Below are positions 9,621 to 17,523 of a DNA stretch of 52,316 nt, in pieces; within the stretch, counting starts at the first letter, position 1; the number at the start of each line of letters is the position of its first letter. This stretch comes from VGWB01 sp964480945 (GTDB lineage Bacteria; Bacteroidota; Ignavibacteria; UBA10030). The stretch is from NCBI GenBank assembly GCA_964480945.1, contig CAYZRX010000020.1, positions 1-52,316 on the forward strand, given 5' to 3'. The translations under genes were made by a program, and so were the position numbers. The notes below the pieces were generated by a model that did not search any database, was not told the origin of the DNA, and worked only from the letters and a program-made list of their open reading frames with translations.

Positions 9621-9680
9621 GTGAAGTCTCCTCTGGTCTTGGTGAATGAGAAGGGAACGAGGACCGCTCATCGGCCTATC

Positions 9681-10037
9681 CTACATCGTCGTGATAGACC
9701 CCGACCTGAATCGTGTTTCTCCGCTCTGAGGGAACGTGAGCGTCCGCTCCCCATCGTTTGAGAGCGTGAACTCCGTTTTCTCAGAGCTCACGATCGATAT
9801 CACGATGGCAGTGAGGTCAAATCTCATCGTATCCTTCGGAACTACGATGGTGAGCGGCTGCTTCGAGTTGTTCTTGATGGTCAGATCGATGCTGCCGCCG
9901 TTATCCTTCCCCGTGAAGACCAGAACCACTTTGTTGGCCTCATACGCCTTCATCAATTCCATTTTGTCCGCTGGCTGGGCAGCCTTCTGCTGGCAGGCGA
10001 TGATGAGAAACGAAATGACGATGGGAACAGTCCTCAT
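9681..10037 (-). CDS. Small hypothetical lipoprotein
   Basis: A 118-residue protein with a short lipoprotein signal (IVISFLIIAC, Cys15) and a mature part that looks like one small beta-sandwich: VVLVFTGKDNGGSIDLTI, NNSKQPLTIVVPKDT and ERTLTFPQSGETRF. The pattern resembles domains in which a protein augments its partner's sheet, but no family is recognised. GAGGAGG is placed well before the ATG. It sits 60 bp upstream of the HEAT gene and 68 bp downstream of the zinc-ribbon membrane protein gene, so it probably adds a membrane-anchored outer part to this cluster. Confidence 0.8.
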   Translation of the reverse strand: MRTVPIVISFLIIACQQKAAQPADKMELMKAYEANKVVLVFTGKDNGGSIDLTIKNNSKQPLTIVVPKDTMRFDLTAIVISIVSSEKTEFTLSNDGERTLTFPQSGETRFRSGSITTM

Positions 10038-10105
10038 GGGTACACCTCCTCAGAGGATTTGTGAGTATGAATGAAGCATGATGCCGATATTGCCACGGAC
10101 GTTCC

Positions 10106-11725
10106 TCAACCGTGGGCCGGTTCTGGATGCGCCGTCGATGATCCTCGACGCTTCGCGTGCCATGCGAACCCGACATAGATCAGTGCGCCAAGAACAGCCC
10201 CATCGACCGCTGCTGCCACGACGCCAGCTAGAGCGAAATGAGCATCAGGATTCTCTGCAACGAGGTAAAGTTGAATAGCGACATTCTGCAGGATTGTCAC
10301 GCCAGACGTGGCAAGGATCAAGCTCCAGATCCTTGGACCCCAATAATGCACGGAGAGGAACAGTCCGGTTGCAAACAAAAGACCCCACGAGAATCCAAAG
10401 ATAAGCCCCCTGACAAGAAAGAGCTGTTGCACGGACACGCCCTCCGACTGCATCGCGTTCAGCATCGCCCTGATACCGATGCCGAGAAGGAGATTGCCGG
10501 CGGCGAACAAGAGAACCAGGATCCACTTTTTCCGCATGACGGAGCACAGGATGACAAACAGCCCGGCTCGCACGATGTCAGCCGTGATCCAAACGACAGA
10601 GTACTGATAGGCCACGAAAAAGAAACGCGACTCGTTGATGAGAGAATTGATAATCTCCAACAGGTACGATGAGATGAGACCCGAGACGACCATGCCGAGA
10701 CCCACGTAGAGACCCACTCCAAGGGGATCTTTACCAAAGAGCGCGAGAAAATCGTGAGTCGATTCAAGTTCCTCGAGCGCCGCCTCTCCAGGTTTGCACA
10801 TCCGTGCCGCGTGTGAGATGTATATCGGATAGACCATGAAGATGGTCACCAGCCAGCTGACATAGCCGATGGTAACTAACCCAGTGATAAGAAAATTGAT
10901 GAGGGCGAGCGCGGGAAGCACAAATCCCAGCGTGACGGACATCCTCGTTCGGCTGCCTTCCGCAGCGGCAATGGCGTTCAAGTCCTTTGGCAGTGTGCCG
11001 AACGCCTTGAACATCCAGTACAGGTTGAAGAAGGGAATAAAGCAGTACCCGATCGCTTTTCCAGGGGTCTGGATGGAAGGAGTCAACCCATGGATGTTCG
11101 ATTGGGCAATCGCATGCCGCCAGGCCTGATAGAATCTGACAATGAAGAGGATTTGAGCAGCACACACCGCGATCACACCGAGAGCGAGAAATATCCCCCC
11201 GAGATCTGAACGATCTGCCTGTAAGGCCGCTCCAAGGACGCCGAGCCCCAAGCCGCCAAAGAGAAGAAGGAAATACACTCCCAAACCTCCGACGCGTGCC
11301 TCCTTCTGTTGCTGCATCGCCTTGAGTTGACGCGCCAGAGCGATCGCCTCGGCGGACCCTCCCTGAACGAGTCGCTTCCCGTCACCCATGTTCACGTCGG
11401 AGAGCGATGCCGGCCCGCACCCCGGCGGCGCGAACGTCCCGCCCGTTTGGTACCATTGGAGGGCGTGCTGCCGTGCAAGGTTCCGGTCGACCGAGAATAT
11501 CCCGATGCACTGACCGCAGACCATCCACGGGTTTGTTTGCGAGGCCATTTGTTGGGCGAACTGGATCTTGAACGCATCCTGACCCACACCGAACGCAGTT
11601 CCCAGGGCGCCCATATCGGAGAGCGCCTTACGCCAGTAGCCGGGTGTTCTCACCACCTGCGTGGTCGTCAGCAGGTAGCCTTCCTTTTCTTTCAGTTCAG
11701 AATTACAGACGTCGCAGACTGGCAT
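10106..11725 (-). CDS. Zinc-ribbon multipass membrane protein, partly DUF4328-like
   Basis: A 539-residue integral membrane protein of unknown role. A cytoplasmic zinc-ribbon-like head has C4/C7 and C70/C73 pairs (VCDVC and VCGQC). About residues 145-200 hold the first two membrane helices. Next comes a segment typical of the DUF4328 type (TPGKAIGYCFIPFFNLYWMF, then LPKDLNAIA) with more helices. The C-terminal 200 residues carry several further helices (GVGLYVGLGMVVSGLISSYL and WILVLLFAAGNLLLGIGI), about ten in all. GGGAG six bases before ATG 11725 supports that start over ATG 11731. It is the only integral membrane protein in the seven-gene set, so it is a candidate anchor for the scaffold proteins. 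Confidence 0.82.
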   Translation of the reverse strand: MPVCDVCNSELKEKEGYLLTTTQVVRTPGYWRKALSDMGALGTAFGVGQDAFKIQFAQQMASQTNPWMVCGQCIGIFSVDRNLARQHALQWYQTGGTFAPPGCGPASLSDVNMGDGKRLVQGGSAEAIALARQLKAMQQQKEARVGGLGVYFLLLFGGLGLGVLGAALQADRSDLGGIFLALGVIAVCAAQILFIVRFYQAWRHAIAQSNIHGLTPSIQTPGKAIGYCFIPFFNLYWMFKAFGTLPKDLNAIAAAEGSRTRMSVTLGFVLPALALINFLITGLVTIGYVSWLVTIFMVYPIYISHAARMCKPGEAALEELESTHDFLALFGKDPLGVGLYVGLGMVVSGLISSYLLEIINSLINESRFFFVAYQYSVVWITADIVRAGLFVILCSVMRKKWILVLLFAAGNLLLGIGIRAMLNAMQSEGVSVQQLFLVRGLIFGFSWGLLFATGLFLSVHYWGPRIWSLILATSGVTILQNVAIQLYLVAENPDAHFALAGVVAAAVDGAVLGALIYVGFAWHAKRRGSSTAHPEPAHG

Positions 11726-11786
11726 GGTCATCTCCCATTTTGGCAGGTTTGTTCATGGCAGGTTGTGCGCCGGGCGGCGATCTCTT

Positions 11787-12218
11787 CTACTCGATAAGTC
11801 TGTAGAAGCCGTACAGTATCCCCCGATTTCCCCGATCGCTGCTGTATTCTTCCCACGTGAACGAAAACTCCTCTGTTCCCGCCTTGAGGCCCTTGACAAG
11901 CTCAGAATTCTCCAGGCTCATTTTCATCCAGGCTGCTGTGTATCCCATTGCGCGATCCAGGTCGGGGGGCTTGCCTCGCCCGATCGACTTCGGCATTCTC
12001 TCATCACAGAAGAACGTGATTGGAACATCCGCATACGCCATCGCCTCCGGCAGGAGCGATCGGACGATATTGGTGACGTACTTTGGCTCCTCCTGGCGCA
12101 CGGGACCCGAATCAAAGACAAAAACGTGCACCAAAGGTCCCTGCCGCTTTGCCCTCCCGTGTCGCTGTTCCTGGCCCGCCTGCTCCTCTTTCCGCAGGAG
12201 TTTCGAGAGAATTCCCAT
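11787..12218 (-). CDS. Hypothetical protein, first gene of the WD40/HEAT cluster
   Basis: A 143-residue protein starting MGILSKLLRKEEQ, a short amphipathic N-terminus like that of the WD40 protein at the other end of the cluster. A basic linker follows, then an alpha/beta domain (LVHVFVFDSGPV, IVRSLLPEAMAYADVPITFF, CDERMPKSIG) ending in an aromatic stretch (EFSFTWEEYSS to YGFYRLIE). No family is recognised. The start at 12218 is preferred because AAGGA precedes it; the open frame runs upstream to 12329 but reads into non-protein-like sequence. It is the 5' gene of the set, 61 bp before the membrane protein gene. Confidence 0.7.
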   Translation of the reverse strand: MGILSKLLRKEEQAGQEQRHGRAKRQGPLVHVFVFDSGPVRQEEPKYVTNIVRSLLPEAMAYADVPITFFCDERMPKSIGRGKPPDLDRAMGYTAAWMKMSLENSELVKGLKAGTEEFSFTWEEYSSDRGNRGILYGFYRLIE

Positions 12219-12353
12219 GTCGAATGTCCTTCGGGTGAGGGACTCTGAACGATGGATACGGGTGACGGTGAAATAGAGATTTCGAGATGCGCTCCCTGAG
12301 TCGCCTAAATGAGGATACCGACATCTCACGCCGTTTGCCGAAAAGATTCCAAG

Positions 12354-12403
12354 GAAAAAAGAAAGCCGGACTGCCCGGCGACGTCGTCGGGTAGTCCGGC
12401 CTT
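12354..12403 (-). terminator. Rho-independent terminator for the regulator pair
   Basis: A long stem (12365-12400, arms GCCGGACT and AGTCCGGC with further pairing inside) is followed on the minus strand by a T-rich run, the complement of the A-rich bases 12350-12364. It lies about 75 bp downstream of the anti-sigma-like gene and separates it from the next cluster. Confidence 0.85.
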
Positions 12404-12476
12404 CCTGAGCCCATTCTCAATTTCGCTACAGCTTCATCATAGAGCATCCTTACGATTCCATTACGCTGTCAGTTCA

Positions 12477-13934
12477 CTACTTTCTCGTGACCTCTCTATA
12501 CCAATTCGTCATCGTCGGCTGGTTCACAAACCGGTTTCCGTCCCAGTACGAAACCCCTCGCCGGAGCCTATCATAGAATGCGTCGTTCAGCCTCCCTTTC
12601 AATTTACCCTCCTTCTCGAGCTGCCGATGCGCCGCCGTGAAGTGATCCGATCCCCGGACGCTGACGCACTTCATCGAGGAATCAAAGTAGTAGTATATTT
12701 CGGCTCTGAACCTATCGAGCGGTTCCATCACAACGACCTCGAGCAGCCCGTCCGCTTTGATCGTCAGGCGCATCACTTGGTTTGTGATATCCACCCATTC
12801 CCGTTCAAGGTCCGTCGGGGGGAAAATCAGATAGTACTCTTCCTTCCCCTCGGGAACTCCCTGCGGGATGTACTTTTTCGGAGCAGGGGCATAGCCCTCG
12901 ATTTTTCGCGGATCCAGAACAACAAGGCAAGCCCGCCCGAGCCGATTATTCTGTCCGGCGAAGAAGAGCTCCTCCACCCCGTCTCCATTGATATCCTTGT
13001 GAACGAAGTACGGAATAGAACCGGGGTGCCAGTATTCGCTCACGAATGATCCGTCGATTGCATTCAGGCGGATCATGGCAGAGGGAAACCAGGGATTCTG
13101 GGTGACACCGAGGACTACTTCCGGATTCCCATCACGATTGTAGTCACCGAGCAACATCAGTTGGATCCTATAGTCATCAGCATACCGAACGCCGCCGATG
13201 GAGATATTCCGGTGAACCTCGTATCTCCAACGCTCCGTGCCATCGGCGTTGAAGCACAGGATCCTGTTATCCAACGGCGGGTTTACCATCCGGAGAGACG
13301 TCCAGCCGAAAACCGCGAGCACCTCGTTCTTACCGTCGCCGTCGACATCGAAGGCTGTCAACGCCTCCTCGGGATGCGCCGAGATCCACGCAGGCAACGC
13401 TCCCTGGTCATATCCTTTCCCGATATGCTTGCGCCAGAGCTCCTCGCCTTGCTCGTTATAGACGAGCAAGTACTCGTCCTTCGCGCGCGCGTAGGAAGGA
13501 TTGCGGTCGTGAGGGAAGAACTGAGGGAGGAGAAACACGAGCGCCGCGGCGACTGCGACGAACGCTGAGGCCCAGCGAATCGGATATCTGCGAACGGATT
13601 GCACAAACCTCGACGGCAGCCGCGACTTTTCAGAAACCGCGAGACGATGGTCGCCCTGCGCCCACGGCCGGATCCCCCGGTCGGGTGCATACAGCGCTAG
13701 CGTGGTTTTTTTTGCCTGCTCTTCCGCGAGTCCCGCGACCTCGGCGTAGTAGTCGGAGATCTCCCTATGCAGCGCAGCGCATCCGGCACATCGGCTGAGG
13801 TGCTCGCCGGCTGCTGCGCGGCCGTCCTTCAGCAGCTCCGACCCAATCACAAACAGTTCAATCGTCCGCTCATCCAGATGGGCCGTATCTCCGCTCTCTT
13901 TTTTCATCCTCTGATTCGATCCAAGATTCATCAA
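12477..13934 (-). CDS. Anti-sigma-like membrane protein with FG-GAP repeats
   Basis: A 485-residue protein built like a one-pass regulator. The cytoplasmic N-terminus has a zinc-binding anti-sigma motif, H45-x3-C49-x2-C52 (HLSRCAGC). One transmembrane helix covers about residues 120-140. The outer part holds FG-GAP/VCBS-type calcium-binding loops near residue 214 (DVDGDGKNEV), near 269 (DYNRDGNPEV) and near 308 (DINGDGVEEL), probably part of a propeller. It would sense something outside and hold a partner regulator inside. That partner is probably the sigma-like protein encoded 18 bp upstream, since anti-sigma genes commonly follow their sigma gene. Tandem starts (TTG 13934, ATG 13931) have no good ribosome site, so the first codons are unsure. 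Confidence 0.8.
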   Translation of the reverse strand: MMNLGSNQRMKKESGDTAHLDERTIELFVIGSELLKDGRAAAGEHLSRCAGCAALHREISDYYAEVAGLAEEQAKKTTLALYAPDRGIRPWAQGDHRLAVSEKSRLPSRFVQSVRRYPIRWASAFVAVAAALVFLLPQFFPHDRNPSYARAKDEYLLVYNEQGEELWRKHIGKGYDQGALPAWISAHPEEALTAFDVDGDGKNEVLAVFGWTSLRMVNPPLDNRILCFNADGTERWRYEVHRNISIGGVRYADDYRIQLMLLGDYNRDGNPEVVLGVTQNPWFPSAMIRLNAIDGSFVSEYWHPGSIPYFVHKDINGDGVEELFFAGQNNRLGRACLVVLDPRKIEGYAPAPKKYIPQGVPEGKEEYYLIFPPTDLEREWVDITNQVMRLTIKADGLLEVVVMEPLDRFRAEIYYYFDSSMKCVSVRGSDHFTAAHRQLEKEGKLKGRLNDAFYDRLRRGVSYWDGNRFVNQPTMTNWYREVTRK

Positions 13935-13952
13935 CAGTATATACTTGCAGTC

Positions 13953-14993
13953 CTACCCTCCCACAGATTCCGCCCTTTTCAATTCGTGTCTCATATGATT
14001 CTTTGCACGTTTCGCCAGGTATTCAAGCACCGCCCGATGCCTGTTCGCGTATGCCGCTTTTGTGAGCCCCGGCATCACGGCCCTCAGGTGCTCATAGTAG
14101 GAGGCGCCGTCTGCCCCAAAGGCGCCGAATTCTCCCAGGAGGATCCCGTGGACGGCAGCAATATAGCTGTTGAACGTCGCCTCGCTCCGCTTCCCTTTTC
14201 CCACGTACGTCTCCCTGGCGCCGGCGGCCAACTGCCGACACACTGCTTCCGCAATCTGCCGGACATCCGCCTGTTCAGCCTGGCGATCGACGGTGCTTGC
14301 CTCTGCTTCTTGAACCTCCCAGCCGAGCGCATAGACCTCTTTGAAAAGCAGCCCTGCCGTAATGAGCGGTACGGCCCGTTGGTATTCCTCCTGCCTGACC
14401 AGAACGGCGCGGAGCTTCTCAACCATTTCGGGGATCGAATCGTGGAGGGAAACCACCCGTGAAAAACGCTGCCGCAAGAACTCGCTCCTCATCGGGGGGA
14501 GGTGATAGCAGGGATCCGTCCCGGTCGCAACAAGGCAGGTCTCACCGAACCGCACCTGGAGCTGGAAGAGGTCGTTTCTCTCCAGCTCGAGCTGCACGTT
14601 GCGAAGGATTTTCCCAAGGGCGGGGTCCGCGTCACTGTAGAGACGGATGATCGAATGGTGGACCTTCCTGAAAACGAGGCGTCGCAAGGCAAGGAAGACC
14701 TCATCCTCATGACAGGTGGCGACATCGATTTTCTGATTGAAGAAGAACGTATTGACCTGCACGAAAGTACCTTCGCTGTCACGCCGGAAGAGGTCTGCGA
14801 GGCAGTCGTACACGAGGTCGACTTCCTTGAGACCCAAGAGCTCAAGGTTCAACTTGCCACGAAGAATCTTCGATCGGATCAGCGGCAGGGCAAGCACGTA
14901 GCAGAGCTGGACGAACTCCCTGACGTCCAGCGGTGTGTACGTGCCATCCAGTACTGCTCGGAGGGCTGTTCGATGGGCGGAGGTCAACCGCAT
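13953..14993 (-). CDS. Hypothetical regulator, possibly a divergent sigma-like factor
   Basis: A 346-residue, largely helical soluble protein with no signal or membrane segment. It opens RTALRAVLDGTYTPLDVREF and has VYDCLADLFRRDSEGTFVQV, then repeated helical segments. The C-terminus has a helix-turn-helix-like stretch (GLTKAAYANRHRAVLEYLAK). The order of genes (this gene, then an anti-sigma-like membrane protein 18 bp on) is the usual sigma/anti-sigma layout, so a transcription factor role is inferred. I do not see standard sigma-70 region 2 or 4 motifs, so the name stays tentative. No ribosome site is obvious at the start, and another start nearby cannot be excluded. Confidence 0.65.
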   Translation of the reverse strand: MRLTSAHRTALRAVLDGTYTPLDVREFVQLCYVLALPLIRSKILRGKLNLELLGLKEVDLVYDCLADLFRRDSEGTFVQVNTFFFNQKIDVATCHEDEVFLALRRLVFRKVHHSIIRLYSDADPALGKILRNVQLELERNDLFQLQVRFGETCLVATGTDPCYHLPPMRSEFLRQRFSRVVSLHDSIPEMVEKLRAVLVRQEEYQRAVPLITAGLLFKEVYALGWEVQEAEASTVDRQAEQADVRQIAEAVCRQLAAGARETYVGKGKRSEATFNSYIAAVHGILLGEFGAFGADGASYYEHLRAVMPGLTKAAYANRHRAVLEYLAKRAKNHMRHELKRAESVGG

Positions 14994-15298
14994 GAGATAT
15001 GCTTCTTCAAGAGCACGTCAACGTTTTGAAAGTTTCTCAACGCTGCACGCTACAGCTAGGTTTCGTCCCGCTCAAACAGCACAGGGAGGAACATCACCCC
15101 GTACGGTTCAGGGACCTAGCTTTCCAACGATTTCTTGAGTTATGACCACAGCACCCGCCACGACTTCCCGGTTTGGGCAAGCGTGGAGGCGATTTGCGGT
15201 GCTTCGGCGGGACTTCTCGATTACTCCGACGCTGCAAAGCTACGACAGTTCACCATAAAAGGCAACAAACAGACGGGCAGCAGACCCGATGTGGACTT
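14994..15298. other. Intergenic region upstream of the sigma-like gene
   Basis: About 300 bp between the amidohydrolase remnant and the sigma-like gene. It probably contains the promoter of the regulator pair. No protein-like frame, RNA gene or convincing terminator was seen. Confidence 0.45.
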
Positions 15299-15562
15299 TT
15301 AGTCGGTCCTTCCTGCCTCACACACGACCTTCCCACCGACGATCGTCTTCAGGGCACGGATGGAAAGCATCTCCGCCGGGGGGATATTCGTGATGTCTTT
15401 GGAAATGACGGTGAAATCTGCGAGTCTCCCCTCCTCGATCACGCCCTTCACCTGCTCTTGAAACTCCGCGTAGGCTGCTTCGACGATGTAGCCGCGCAGG
15501 GCCTCTTCCAACGTCATCCGCTGCTCGGGATGGCGACCGCCGAAACCCCCACGAGCCACCAC
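15299..15562 (-). pseudogene. Amidohydrolase C-terminal remnant
   Basis: The last 75 or so residues of a YtcJ-type (amidohydrolase 3) metal-dependent hydrolase: HPEQRMTLEEALRGYIVEAA, then GVIEEGRLADFTVISKDI and TIVGGKVVCEAG, ending at a TAA. A complete family member is about 550 residues, so the metal-binding barrel is missing. The reading frame breaks off near 15530-15545, where it meets the start of a symporter gene in another frame. The remnant cannot be catalytic. It is the downstream side of a deletion or of an assembly join. Confidence 0.8.
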
Positions 15563-15687
15563 GAGAGGTTTCGGCCTTTGATGAAGTATTCCTCAATATT
15601 CTTGCCCGCATGACGCCTGAAGTAGAGGCCGATCGCCAGCGAGCCCAGAACGTAGAGGCCGACGACGGCCCAGTCAGTCCAGGTCAT
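15514..15687 (-). pseudogene. Sodium:solute symporter N-terminal remnant
   Basis: An ATG at 15687 opens a frame whose first 52 or so residues look like the N-terminus of a sodium:solute symporter (SSS) protein: MTWTDWAVVGLYVLGSLAIG, a first membrane helix, then IEEYFIKGRNLSWWLVGVSA. It reads into the amidohydrolase remnant in a different frame and stops at a TGA at 15514-15516. Full SSS proteins have 13-15 helices, so this is a fragment. It starts 13 bp after the GHL10 hydrolase gene on the same strand, which suggests that a hydrolase plus sugar-symporter operon once existed. Confidence 0.75.
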
Positions 15688-15700
15688 AGGGCGTTACTTG

Positions 15701-17446
15701 TCAGGCGGTCGAACGACTCTTCCACGCGATGAGCGCGAGCGTAGCAAGGAGAAGGACCGTCACGCCGCCGAGGATCCAGAGCCCGCGCTGCGCAGCCTCA
15801 AGTCTCTGGCGTACCATCTTGACCCGCACGATGCTCATCTGAGCTGCGGGAGCCGCCCGGTACGGCTCGATGCTTGGCTCCTTGAAGAGATCCTCAAGGA
15901 CGGGCCACAGCTTTCTCGACGTCAGGCCTCCGGCGTCGAAAATGACGACGCCCTTGCCTCCTCCCTTTCGAACGGCTTGGATTGCCCGACGGAGTTTCTC
16001 TTTCGGGTAGTAGTCGTCAGGGGGATTCGCATTAATCGATGTCATGAGACTTTGAAGCTCGGTAAGCCGCTCGCCCGGAAGGTTTGGGAGTGCCGAGAAA
16101 CCAGAGGTGAGCTTAGTCTCGAGGTCCGGGGCAATCCGTCCAAGGTGGTCTTTCACCAAAGAATAACGGGACCGGAGCCTTTGCACGTAGGCGAGTCGAC
16201 GTGCCCTTGGAAGGATCTTCAGCGAATCCGCCATGTGGAGGGCGTCGGAAAGGAAGAAGCGTTCCTCATTGTAGATGTAATGCACATCGAGCCCGACGGA
16301 AAGGTGTGTTCGGTCTTTCGCCCACCGCTCTTCATAGCGGGTGTACTCCTCGAGCATCTTCAGGAACGTATCGAAGCTGACGGGTGGAAAGTGGCTGCGG
16401 TACACCATCGGCATCATCACGTCGACCCAAGGGGAGAAATCGGTCCACCGCTGTCCGATGAACCGTCCGCTCGCCATCGGGTTCTTGAACACAGCGGCGG
16501 AAAACTCGATGTTCGGCTTGATGGCCGAAGCCCGCTCCCACGCTTCCCGGGCGAAGCGGTCGATCGCATCCTGCCGATAGGCGTAGAAGAAATAATCCAT
16601 ATCGCTCGGGCCGCCCTTCATGAAACTCCCCTTCAAGAAAAACTCCGCCTTCTTCTTCCGGTCCCATTGATCCCAGCCCTTCGGTTTCACCGTCGGATCG
16701 GACCACCAGTTCGCTTCGGCGTTCGGAAGGGCCGGCGTCACGGGAAAGGCGGAATCAGGAAAGGTCTCATAGTATAGATGTGCGTACTTCAGCATTTCAT
16801 CGAGGCAGTAGTCGCAGAAACAGTAGCTATCCGGAGCCACGTCGCCCGGATACCGGACATAGTCGTGGTGGATGCCGTCCACATCGTAGTCCCTCACGAT
16901 CTCCTCGATCATCGGCAGGAGCCACTGATCCGTGTATCCCGGCCGCCGCGCCGGACACATCCAGTTGATGTAGTACGGAACGCCGCCCCCGAGGAGCTCG
17001 GCCTGCGACGGGATCTTCCCCTCCGGGTTTCTCATCGCCCATTCGGGATGCTTTTTCATCACCGGTCCGTCCGTGCTCTGCGTGAAGTCGCAGAGCCACG
17101 CGTGGACGCGAATCCCCCTCTTGTGCGCCTCGCGGATGACGACTGCAAGCGGATCGAAGTTCTTGAAGGCAGGGACGAGCGTCTCGGGAAATTTCTTGCT
17201 GTGATAGTAGACCTGCTTGTCGCTGAATTCGACCAGCAGGACAATGAGATTGATGTTGGCTTTCTTGCAATGCTCGACGAACGCGATCGTTGACGAGTCG
17301 TTGAACGCGACCGACGACGGATGCGCCCATACCGCCCTCCCCTCGACCATGGTCCCTGTCGAGTCCGATTGAGCGGATGATATTCCGAGGTTGACAAGAA
17401 GAAGGAAAATACCGAGAAGCGAAAAGCGGAAGGCGCGGCGTCTCAT
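15701..17446 (-). CDS. GHL10-type glycoside hydrolase-like protein, exported
   Basis: A 581-residue member of the glycosyl-hydrolase-like 10 (DUF187) group, predicted TIM-barrel enzymes acting on unknown polysaccharides. A signal peptide covers residues 1-25 (RFSLLGIFLLLVNLGISSAQ). The barrel starts EGRAVWAHPSSV, with NINLIVLLVEFSDKQVYYHS, HKRGIRVHAWLCDF and the family motif VDGIHHDYVRYPGD, followed by FSPWVDVMMPMVY. A C-terminal transmembrane helix (GGVTVLLLATLALIAW) and basic tail could anchor it, which is unusual. The start at 17446 has GGAGG nine bases upstream; in-frame codons further upstream are not coding-like. Its former neighbours (Gfo/Idh oxidoreductase, symporter) are broken. Confidence 0.9.
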   Translation of the reverse strand: MRRRAFRFSLLGIFLLLVNLGISSAQSDSTGTMVEGRAVWAHPSSVAFNDSSTIAFVEHCKKANINLIVLLVEFSDKQVYYHSKKFPETLVPAFKNFDPLAVVIREAHKRGIRVHAWLCDFTQSTDGPVMKKHPEWAMRNPEGKIPSQAELLGGGVPYYINWMCPARRPGYTDQWLLPMIEEIVRDYDVDGIHHDYVRYPGDVAPDSYCFCDYCLDEMLKYAHLYYETFPDSAFPVTPALPNAEANWWSDPTVKPKGWDQWDRKKKAEFFLKGSFMKGGPSDMDYFFYAYRQDAIDRFAREAWERASAIKPNIEFSAAVFKNPMASGRFIGQRWTDFSPWVDVMMPMVYRSHFPPVSFDTFLKMLEEYTRYEERWAKDRTHLSVGLDVHYIYNEERFFLSDALHMADSLKILPRARRLAYVQRLRSRYSLVKDHLGRIAPDLETKLTSGFSALPNLPGERLTELQSLMTSINANPPDDYYPKEKLRRAIQAVRKGGGKGVVIFDAGGLTSRKLWPVLEDLFKEPSIEPYRAAPAAQMSIVRVKMVRQRLEAAQRGLWILGGVTVLLLATLALIAWKSRSTA

Positions 17447-17523
17447 GGTGGAAGCCTCCAAGGAATGTGGTTGAGCCATCCCCACTCGCAACACGCACAG
17501 TATAGAGAGGTGCAAGTGAAAAG

